64,000 bases of DNA from the NCBI GenBank assembly GCA_964420145.1, contig CAYQRB010000001.1, forward strand, positions 10,180 to 74,179. The letters run 5' to 3'. The notes below the pieces were generated by a model. That model ran no database searches and was not told where the DNA came from. It saw only the letters and a list, made by a program, of their open reading frames with translations. Below, in pieces: positions 32,591 to 39,469 of this stretch (position 1 is its first letter; every line of letters begins with the position of its first letter). Origin of the DNA: JAJTYI01 sp964420145. GTDB taxonomy: Bacteria; Patescibacteriota; Dojkabacteria; B142; OLB20. Both the position numbers and the translations under genes were made by a program.

Positions 32591-33182
32591 GCTGTTTCAG
32601 GTCGTTTTCGAGTTGTTCAGGATTAACAAATGTTATGCCACGAATACCAACTTGTGAGGCAGCTTGTGCATTTTCTGGGTCGTCGTCAATAAATATGGTT
32701 TTTTCTGGATCTGCCTTTAGAACATCAAGGGCGTACTCGTAAATATCGCTACTTGGCTTGCGCAAACCTATCTCGTGTGAAAGTAATACCATATCAAAAC
32801 CATCATACAAGCCAGCCTCTCGCAAGGCTTTTGCATGCGGTTCAATTGTATTTGACAAAACAGCCGTGTTTATACCAAGTTTACCTAAATCGTGAACAAG
32901 CTTGCTAACTTCTACAAAAGGAACAAGTTGTTCTATAAATGCTCGTCCTAGCAGGTTTTCACTTAAATCAATATTGCGTAATCCGTGTTTTTTACTTACC
33001 AGTTGCCAGAACTCGCTTTCATCAACTTTACCTGACCCAAGTAAAGGTATTTCCTCTGCCCAAATCTGCGACAAAACCTCCTTATCAATACCAAGCTCGT
33101 CCGTCAGGTCTTTCGTAACTGCCGAGTTGTTTTCGTGCAATACTCCACCTGCATCAAAAATAACAGTTTCAATTTTGCTCAT
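32574..33182 (-). CDS. HAD-superfamily hydrolase, subfamily IA
   Basis: The 202 residues (from ATG 33182; one at 33188 adds two) show the HAD motifs. Motif I is VIFDAGGVL (about 6-14), where the second catalytic Asp is replaced by Gly as in several subfamily IA members. Motif II is AVLSNT (about 107-112), motif III is the Lys in LRKPSSDIYEYAL and motif IV is FIDDDPENAQAA (about 163-174). It resembles haloacid dehalogenase-like phosphatases or epoxide hydrolase N-terminal-type HADs. Codons are more GC-rich than those of core genes, which fits the accessory block around it. Confidence 0.85.
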   Translation of the reverse strand: MSKIETVIFDAGGVLHENNSAVTKDLTDELGIDKEVLSQIWAEEIPLLGSGKVDESEFWQLVSKKHGLRNIDLSENLLGRAFIEQLVPFVEVSKLVHDLGKLGINTAVLSNTIEPHAKALREAGLYDGFDMVLLSHEIGLRKPSSDIYEYALDVLKADPEKTIFIDDDPENAQAASQVGIRGITFVNPEQLENDLKQLIPEL

Positions 33183-33359
33183 AACCACATTATATAACAG
33201 ATACGCTCCTCTGTCCCCTGAGACAAGAGTTAAAAAAACACAAAAGAATCGCTTATGGGAGTGATATTCCTGGAAAAACCCCGTTATTGGTAAAGATGGC
33301 AGGAATAGACACAGACCATAACTCAGGTTAAGTTCAAACTTCGCTCATGCTCGTTTTCA

Positions 33360-33400
33360 CTAACACCTGGTATATCGAACCCTACGGGTTCTTCAGTTAG
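33360..33400. repeat. Imperfect palindrome downstream of tmRNA
   Basis: CTAAC at 33360-33364 and GTTAG at 33396-33400 enclose a GAACCC-TAC-GGGTTC hairpin (33377-33391) with unpaired spacers. No T tract follows on either strand, so it is not a standard terminator. It lies between the HAD gene and the tmRNA. Confidence 0.5.
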
Positions 33401-33436
33401 ATATCCACACCGCTTTCGACTTTATCGGAATCACTG

Positions 33437-33880
33437 TGGAGATGGCGGGAATCGAACCCGCGTCCAAACCTGACCAAAACCTCCCACTACAAGTTTAGTT
33501 AATTTGGTTTGAAGTAGCTTGATCAAAATTAACAAAAGCCAAACTACTTTGATTTATAAATTCTTGGGGTTTAAGTATAAATCAAACTTAAACCTTGTAT
33601 TTCGACTATGTTGCTCCTCTATCCCCTCGCCGAAAGAAGGAAAATAGAGAAGGTTGCCGATTTAATTAGGCAACAGCAAAGTTAATAGCTGGCTCTATGC
33701 CAAAAAATGCAGCTACTTTCGCAGATGCACTATCAAACATTGCTATAAATTTGTTTTTGACGCTTATTGTCAAATCTCTGATTACTCAGAGCCATTATGT
33801 CTTTGTTTAACGAAGCGACACAATGAACACCTCGACCTGCGGTAGATCTCGGTTCAAATCTGTCGAAGCCGATCATCCCC
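33437..33880 (-). ncRNA. ssrA: Transfer-messenger RNA (tmRNA)
   Basis: tmRNA rescues stalled ribosomes. The 5' end GGGGATGATCGGCTTCGACAG (33880 down) pairs GGGGATG with CATCTCC at the 3' end, where the tRNA-like T arm GGGTTCGATTCCCGC is intact. The resume codon GCA is at 33710-33708. The tag reads A-FFGIEPAINFAVA and stops at TAA (33668-33666), and the hydrophobic FAVA end fits a degradation signal. The CCA end is not encoded (A followed by CAG), so it would be added by a nucleotidyltransferase. The total is about 444 bases, slightly long. Confidence 0.96.
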
Positions 33881-34027
33881 TTTTTCCCAAAAAATATAAA
33901 TTTGTTGGCAAACAGGGAATACTACATTGTAGCACGGAATATGTGATATAGGTATCATCTGTAATACAAACTAATCTTCTTATCTTTATATATTTCCGCT
34001 ATTATATTACTGATAGTTAACTAATCA

Positions 34028-35272
34028 ATGCAACATAACATCGTCTTAATTGACGACAACTTTGCGATACGGCAGATTATCGAAGTATTTTTTGCCCGCT
34101 TAGAAAAAAAATATTTAATAGATATCAATGTGTTTTCGGCTGATAACGGAGTTGAAGGACTTGGCTATGTCTATATTATGACACCACAAATCGTGATAGT
34201 GGATACGACCTTGCCCAAATATTCTGGTCGAGAGGTTTTGGACTTTTTTATTCAAAACCCTAAATTCCACGGTCAAGATACTCGGGTAATCGTCTTGCAC
34301 GAATTATCAACAATCGAGGTAAATCTACCACCTGATTTTTATTTAATTAGAAAAGATCAACCACAGTCTTTTCATCAACTTTCAGAGCTCCTGATCGAGT
34401 TACTAAAAATATCTGATTACAGCAAGACAAAAGCACTGTTTAATAAATTAGCAAACTTTGTGTTTCATAACAGTAACGAAGATGACTTACTCTTGAGGAG
34501 ACTAGAAGGGAAATCTCTTTTAAGCAGGTTGGTACTACGGATAAAGTGGGTTTGGTTAGAATTCACCAGTAGTATAACCTTAACCCTATTATTGCTGATT
34601 TTTGGAAAACCCAACGATAATAATGTGACTCCAAAAGGTAGTAAAAAAGAAACTTTTCGATTCAAACACTATCCAATTCTTATTATCTCTATTTTTTCAT
34701 TTGCCATAATAGTAATCAATTTCAGTCTATTTTTCCTTGGACGGATAAACACCAACGACCTTACTGGTGGAAATATCATATTGGAAGGAAATTACACTCC
34801 TTCTCCCGAGTCGATTACTAATCATCCTACATTTAGATCAATCACCTTAAACATAACTCAAACAATCAATTCTACAAAAGAACACAGGAGTTCTTCTACT
34901 AGCTTATTTGATACAGTTACAGGAGTAGGAGAAAATATTCAATTTTTAAATAATAGACTTAGGTATTTTTTATCAATGCAGTTTATACCAGATAATAAAA
35001 AAATCCTCTCCCCTACAAATCTCAATTTATTATTATTTTTTATAACCATCATTGTTATTTCTTTGCTATCTAAGAACAGACGATTTTTCCTCTGGAAAAA
35101 AGATTATGAATCGGTAAACTCATTTGAACTTGGACTCATAATCCTTGCTATTGGATTTACCTACGGAGCATTTGTAATTACTGATACACTGACTCTGATC
35201 AACTATATAGTCTTTACCCTATATCTACTTATAATTGTATTAGCAGGAGTATTTTACCTTATAAAAGACTAG
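34028..35272 (+). CDS. Response-regulator receiver domain fused to membrane helices
   Basis: Residues 1-125 form a CheY-like receiver. The acidic pair D9-D10 is in VLIDDN, the phosphoacceptor D59 is in IVIVDTTLPKYSG, and a conserved Lys is in LIRKDQPQS (about 112). Instead of a DNA-binding output domain, the protein continues into about five transmembrane segments (near 180-195, 215-240, 325-345, 362-380 and 386-408). A roughly 80-residue loop rich in Thr/Ser (about 242-320), probably outside the cell, lies between them. No histidine kinase is near. The receiver may control a membrane process directly. The architecture is unusual. Confidence 0.75.
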   Translation: MQHNIVLIDDNFAIRQIIEVFFARLEKKYLIDINVFSADNGVEGLGYVYIMTPQIVIVDTTLPKYSGREVLDFFIQNPKFHGQDTRVIVLHELSTIEVNLPPDFYLIRKDQPQSFHQLSELLIELLKISDYSKTKALFNKLANFVFHNSNEDDLLLRRLEGKSLLSRLVLRIKWVWLEFTSSITLTLLLLIFGKPNDNNVTPKGSKKETFRFKHYPILIISIFSFAIIVINFSLFFLGRINTNDLTGGNIILEGNYTPSPESITNHPTFRSITLNITQTINSTKEHRSSSTSLFDTVTGVGENIQFLNNRLRYFLSMQFIPDNKKILSPTNLNLLLFFITIIVISLLSKNRRFFLWKKDYESVNSFELGLIILAIGFTYGAFVITDTLTLINYIVFTLYLLIIVLAGVFYLIKD

Positions 35273-36693
35273 TTGCTTTTGGAAACTCTCTGTCCCTCAG
35301 GAGTATCCTCTACTATGAGTGCATATTCTTTTTGTAATATATCTCTTAATTGATCTGACTCATCCCATTTACCCATTTTCCTTGCTAATTCTCGTTTATC
35401 AAGAAGAGCCCTTGCTTTATCCGAAATATCAGTTTTGTTTTGTTTTAATAAATTCAACCCCAGCACTTTGTCAAAATCTGCTATTGTAGCTAGTTTTGTT
35501 TCAATATCCAGGTCAGATTTTATAACTTCCCAAAGCAAAGCCAACCCTTCAGGAATATTAAAATCATTTTCGAGAGCTTTAGTAAATCTGTCTTGATATT
35601 CCTTCGATACCTCTCCTGGCGTATGGCTCTCACTCATAAGTGCTATTTGTTTTTTTAATCTATTAAAAGCTTGTTGTGAAGCGGAAAGAGCATCCCAAGT
35701 AAAGTTTTGTTTAGAACGATAATGTGCATTAAGATAAAAATACCTTAGTGATAGAGGTTCATATTTTCTAGTAATCACATCATCAAGGGTATACGCAGTA
35801 CCTTCTGATTTGCTCATTTTTTTCCCTTCGAAAAGTAAGTGTTCGTTGTGTAACCAATAGTTTACAAATTTCACATCGTTTGTTGCCTCACTTTGAGCAA
35901 TCTCGTTGGTATGGTGAATTGAAATATGCTCTACCCCACCCATATGTAAATCTATAGTTTTACCCAGTAGGCTTCCTGCCATAGCACTACATTCAATATG
36001 CCAACCCGGAATACCCTCCCCATTTTTGACTTCTTTAGAATTAAAAGGAGATGGCCAGTACTGTAAAGCGTTTGTATGTGATCCTGTCTTAAAAAACCAC
36101 AACGCAAAGTCTTGTGAATCCTTTTTGTTTGGATCTGACACTTCTCCTTTCCCCTCTCCTGCTTTATTTTTTTCTAATCTTTGTCCACTTAGTTGTGTAT
36201 AGTTCGGAAATTTTGCAACTTCAAAATATACTGCCTTGTCTGTTTCATAGGCATATCCTTTCTTTAACAATACTTTAATCATATCTTGTATTTGAGAGAT
36301 ATATTTACTTGCAACAGGTTTTTTATCCGGCTCTAAAACATTGATAGCTTTTGTATCTTTTTCAAAAATATCTATATATTTTGTAGCAATTGTTTGTGGA
36401 TCGAGTTTCTCTCGCTTTGAAGCCTTTTCCATACGATCTTCTCCCATATCCGCATCTCCTAGATTGTCACCTGTAAGATGTCCCACATCTGTATAATTTC
36501 GGACAAAGTTTACATCGTAACCCAAATAAGTCAAACTTCTACGGATAAGATCTGCCATAACCATTCCCCTCAGGTTTCCAATTTGTTGAACCCAATACAC
36601 AGTTGGACCACAATGATAAAAACTAACCTTTTTATCTATTATGGGCTTAAATTCTTCGAGATGTCGGCTTAAGGTGTTATAGATTTTGAGCAT
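35269..36693 (-). CDS. cysS: Cysteinyl-tRNA synthetase
   Basis: Class I synthetase that charges tRNA-Cys. The 474 residues include the zinc-site start YHCGPTVYWVQQIGN (about 26-40), where the HIGH motif is changed to QIGN. HIECSAMAGSLLG and HMGGVEHISIHHTNE (zinc and active-site residues, about 222-257) follow, then KMSKSEG (about 282-288) and a DALR-type anticodon domain. The C-terminal module KRELARKMGKWDESDQLRD is typical of full CysRS and absent from MshC ligases. The gene is downstream of a LmbE-like gene and a T-box leader, so it is probably induced by uncharged tRNA-Cys. Its stop overlaps the convergent receiver gene by 4 bases. Confidence 0.95.
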   Translation of the reverse strand: MLKIYNTLSRHLEEFKPIIDKKVSFYHCGPTVYWVQQIGNLRGMVMADLIRRSLTYLGYDVNFVRNYTDVGHLTGDNLGDADMGEDRMEKASKREKLDPQTIATKYIDIFEKDTKAINVLEPDKKPVASKYISQIQDMIKVLLKKGYAYETDKAVYFEVAKFPNYTQLSGQRLEKNKAGEGKGEVSDPNKKDSQDFALWFFKTGSHTNALQYWPSPFNSKEVKNGEGIPGWHIECSAMAGSLLGKTIDLHMGGVEHISIHHTNEIAQSEATNDVKFVNYWLHNEHLLFEGKKMSKSEGTAYTLDDVITRKYEPLSLRYFYLNAHYRSKQNFTWDALSASQQAFNRLKKQIALMSESHTPGEVSKEYQDRFTKALENDFNIPEGLALLWEVIKSDLDIETKLATIADFDKVLGLNLLKQNKTDISDKARALLDKRELARKMGKWDESDQLRDILQKEYALIVEDTPEGQRVSKSN

Positions 36694-36708
36694 ATGAGTA
36701 AAACTAAG

Positions 36709-37512
36709 TTAATATTTATCAGTAAAATATTCGTTATTAAATAATAACATTAAAAGCCACAATGGTTTGCCATGTGTAAGATTTTGTGATTTATGTTGCT
36801 TAACAGCTCTATATTTTTGAAAAAGATATTGCCAAACAGGTAGTCGATAAATAGGCGGTGCCTGCTCTATCTTCTTACCATTAGCCATATGCAACGGTAA
36901 CTTCATATGTTTCAAAACATTTTTGGGTAGCGTTTTATAGAGTATTTTTATTTTTTTTTGTTTACTAAATACCTCACTATTCACCACATCGTATACCAAA
37001 GAAGTTAAAGCAATATGATCAGGATGTCCGTATAAACCTGCTCTTTCATATACTAAAATCAAATCAGGACTAAATTGATTAACTTCCTTAAGTAGTTTCT
37101 TTTTTATTTGCTCAATTCGCCTATCTATTTGACCATCTTGAAAATTCCACATTTCATAACTATCAACCCCCAAAATTTCTATAGCATTGTTGTATTCGAT
37201 CTCTCTTGTTTTGGCAAGTTCAGCTTCTGGTATTTTAAGTAATTCATCTCCCTTCTCCCCTTTGGTTATACAAATATGCTTTATATCCACTCTTTGATCT
37301 TCACCAAACTTTGATAGGAAACCACCAGAAGTCATAGTTTCATCGTCTGGATGTGGATCTATAGCCAAAATTTTGTATTCCTTTTTTTTACCAAGTAGTT
37401 TTTCTATATGTAGTATTGGGAGGTCATATCTATTTAAATAAATATTTAGTACTAAATAACAACCTCCAAGCAGAAATACTAGTCCTGATAATATACCGGT
37501 AATTTCTAACAT
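36709..37512 (-). CDS. PIG-L/LmbE-family deacetylase, membrane-anchored
   Basis: The 267 residues begin with a transmembrane helix (about 4-25) and continue with the zinc-binding motif DPHPDDE at 52-58. A second His pair follows in LYGHPDHIALT (about 164-174). LmbE/PIG-L enzymes remove N-acetyl groups from GlcNAc conjugates, and members include MshB and BshB in mycothiol and bacillithiol synthesis. The membrane anchor is unusual for those. The gene is the first after the T-box leader and lies 15 bases before cysS, so both would respond to cysteine supply. A thiol-related or glycolipid substrate is possible. Confidence 0.85.
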   Translation of the reverse strand: MLEITGILSGLVFLLGGCYLVLNIYLNRYDLPILHIEKLLGKKKEYKILAIDPHPDDETMTSGGFLSKFGEDQRVDIKHICITKGEKGDELLKIPEAELAKTREIEYNNAIEILGVDSYEMWNFQDGQIDRRIEQIKKKLLKEVNQFSPDLILVYERAGLYGHPDHIALTSLVYDVVNSEVFSKQKKIKILYKTLPKNVLKHMKLPLHMANGKKIEQAPPIYRLPVWQYLFQKYRAVKQHKSQNLTHGKPLWLLMLLFNNEYFTDKY

Positions 37513-37530
37513 AGTACTAAATTAAAAAAT

Positions 37531-37574
37531 AAAAAGACCCCGTGCTTGTCTTATAGACAAAAACAGGGCCTCTT
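37531..37574 (-). terminator. Regulatory terminator of the T-box leader
   Basis: AAGA-gg-CCC on one side and GGGG-TCTT on the other, with a GTC/GAC inner stem, are followed by TTTTTATTTTTT on the minus strand, 19 bases before the LmbE start. Confidence 0.75.
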
Positions 37575-37692
37575 GAGCTGGCGGTCCCACCTGTGGTTAT
37601 ACTTAGGGGTTGGGTATTTAGATTTTTGCAGTTTTAGCGAAATACTGTCCGCTTCATTTATCGGTTTTCAACTATTTCCGATTTTCTGATTA
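37531..37692 (-). ncRNA. T-box riboswitch ahead of the LmbE-like gene and cysS
   Basis: On the minus strand, AGGTGGGACCGCC at 37592-37580 matches the T-box core AGGGTGG-N-ACCGC, which binds the 3' end of uncharged tRNA. It is followed by a terminator hairpin with a T tract (37574-37531). A UGC cysteine codon at 37630-37628, in a loop of the upstream hairpins, could be the specifier. The RNA is short, and the stem I region looks reduced. The downstream genes include cysS, as expected for a Cys T-box. Confidence 0.75.
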
Positions 37693-37697
37693 AAGTA

Positions 37698-37726
37698 ATT
37701 ATAACAAAGCATATTCAGGAAAACAA
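37698..37726 (-). promoter_or_regulatory. Promoter of the T-box transcript
   Basis: On the minus strand TTGTTT (37726-37721), 17 bases and a perfect TATAAT (37703-37698) place transcription start about 37691, just upstream of the T-box leader. Confidence 0.75.
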
Positions 37727-37776
37727 TTAGCGTTATCCTCCCACATGGGCAACGCCAGAAACAAAGTAGACCAAAC

Positions 37777-38433
37777 TTAGTCTCTTGCAAAAACCAATCC
37801 ATAAACTTCTTTGATACCATTACTTCGCAAAACCTTTGCACATTCTTCCAGTGTCGTACCTGTGGTCATAACATCATCTACAAGCACAACACTCTCATAA
37901 GAAACTTTATATCTTAAACCAAATACATCTTTTAAGTTTTTTTGTCGTTGGTTTCGATCTAATCCTACTTGTGTTTTTGTATTTTTGGTCCTAACCATAC
38001 AGTTATCAACATTTCCACCTATCGATTTAGCTAGTAAATTTGCTTGATTAAATCCTCTGTAGTTTTCCTTAAATTTATGTAAAGGAACTGGAATCAATGC
38101 TTCACAGTTTACACCCGACTCTAAGTACACCTTTTTCATAATTACACCGACTTCTGAAGTTATGGAAAAATACAAATTGTATTTTAATTCCTCTATTATG
38201 GTTTTGGCAGGTTGGTTGTAATGCACTGCAACAAATACACCATCTAAATTAGTTTTACTTCGACAATAATCATGAACCAGGCTAGTTCGAAGAATCTTTT
38301 TACACACATGACAAATCTGCTCTCTGTAATAAACCAATCTTTTCTTTTTGCAAGACTTACAAACCAGACAACCTTGCGTATCACAAAACACACATGCTTT
38401 CGGAAAAAAGAAATTATCAATCTTAGTTAACAT
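37777..38433 (-). CDS. comFC: ComFC-type phosphoribosyltransferase-fold protein
   Basis: The 218 residues combine an N-terminal double zinc ribbon (CVFCDTQGCLVCKSCKK, about 15-31, then ICHVCKK) with a PRTase domain. PVPLHKFKENYRGFNQANLLAKSI (about 117-140) and the PRPP loop SVVLVDDVMTTGTTLEEC (about 181-198) are present. ComF proteins are needed for DNA uptake in competent bacteria and have other unclear roles. CPR bacteria commonly retain comF with type IV pilus genes, which fits the PilM/N/O genes here. It stands alone, divergent from the ROK gene. Confidence 0.92.
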   Translation of the reverse strand: MLTKIDNFFFPKACVFCDTQGCLVCKSCKKKRLVYYREQICHVCKKILRTSLVHDYCRSKTNLDGVFVAVHYNQPAKTIIEELKYNLYFSITSEVGVIMKKVYLESGVNCEALIPVPLHKFKENYRGFNQANLLAKSIGGNVDNCMVRTKNTKTQVGLDRNQRQKNLKDVFGLRYKVSYESVVLVDDVMTTGTTLEECAKVLRSNGIKEVYGLVFARD

Positions 38434-38514
38434 CGTTATTTAACTGATAGAGCAACGCTAAACCTCTGTCTAAATAATTTATACATTACACTTCTGATAT
38501 TTTTCTGAAATTAT

Positions 38515-38523
38515 CCACATTCC
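38515..38523 (+). promoter_or_regulatory. Single DnaA-box-like sequence
   Basis: TTATCCACA, the consensus DnaA box, occurs once in the 197-base AT-rich gap between comFC and the ROK gene. No cluster of boxes is seen, so an origin is not claimed. Confidence 0.35.
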
Positions 38524-38630
38524 CAACTCTTTATGTTTTAAGCTTATGATCTTAAAACCCAAAACAAGCTGATTACTATTTACACATACAGGGCAAGCCG
38601 TTATTATTTATTAAGAAGAGAATTACCATT

Positions 38631-39467
38631 ATGTATATTGCTATAGATATAGGTGGAACCAAAACAGCATTTGCCAAGCTAGACAAACTAGACCACCCCA
38701 CTATCGGGACAAAAGAGATAATTTCAACTCCTCAAAGCTATGATGATGCACTTGACAAACTCTATACTCAAATAGATAAACTTAGTAAATGGCAAAAGAT
38801 CGAAGGCATCTCTCTTGCAATCCCTGGCAGTGTGTATAATCAAAAAATAGAGCTACTTACAAACCTACAAGACTGGAATCGTAAACCACTAATTGATGAT
38901 TTGAAGAAAAGATATAATACTAAAATAATTATTAAAAATGATGCAGTTGCTACAGCTCGTGCAGAAAGATACTTTGGAAAGGCAAAAGGATTAGATAGGT
39001 ATTTATATGGGATCATTGGTACGGGTTTTGGAGCCACCTATGTACATAAGGTAGCTGATAATTTTCTAGAACTACCACTAGAACCAGAATATATGATTGT
39101 AAACTCAAAAGGCACACATAGAAATCGTTTTAATACACCAGGACTACTTGGTGCTTATGCTACTGGTGCAGTGATCCAAGAAAAAACAGGAATCCAATCT
39201 CTAGCAAGCCTTAGTGACGAAGATCCGATTTGGGATGAGATGGTACACTATCTAGGAATAGGACTCAACAACCTTATAACTTTATTCAAACCACCAGTAA
39301 TTATTTTTTCAGGTGGTATAATTGTGCATAGACAATTTTTATTAAAAAAGCTACGAATGGAATTAGCACAATATATTGAATACTTGCCCCAACCAGAGTT
39401 AACCATTACAGACTTTGGTGACAATGCTAGCCTCTACGGAGCAATTTCCTTGCTTTATGAATTATAA
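38631..39467 (+). CDS. ROK-family sugar kinase
   Basis: The 278 residues have the ATP-binding motif AIDIGGTKTAFAKL (about 3-16), the sugar-binding IIIKNDAVATARAERYFG (about 103-120), GIIGTGFGATYV (about 132-143) and VIIFSGGIIVHRQF (about 228-241). These are the order and spacing of ROK glucokinases. The CxCG zinc motif normally found before the C-terminal half is replaced by NSKGTHRNRFNTPG. The kinase lies two bases before valS. Glucose or a related hexose is the likely substrate but is not fixed by the sequence. Confidence 0.85.
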   Translation: MYIAIDIGGTKTAFAKLDKLDHPTIGTKEIISTPQSYDDALDKLYTQIDKLSKWQKIEGISLAIPGSVYNQKIELLTNLQDWNRKPLIDDLKKRYNTKIIIKNDAVATARAERYFGKAKGLDRYLYGIIGTGFGATYVHKVADNFLELPLEPEYMIVNSKGTHRNRFNTPGLLGAYATGAVIQEKTGIQSLASLSDEDPIWDEMVHYLGIGLNNLITLFKPPVIIFSGGIIVHRQFLLKKLRMELAQYIEYLPQPELTITDFGDNASLYGAISLLYEL

Positions 39468-39469
39468 AT

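Noticed and set aside
36693..36709. cysS as MshC (mycothiol Cys:GlcN-Ins ligase)
   Set aside because: The C-terminal anticodon and tail domains of true CysRS are present and the length is 474, so a standard synthetase is more likely.
38434..38630. Replication origin
   Set aside because: Only one perfect DnaA box is present, with no cluster, no dnaA or dnaN and no clear unwinding element.
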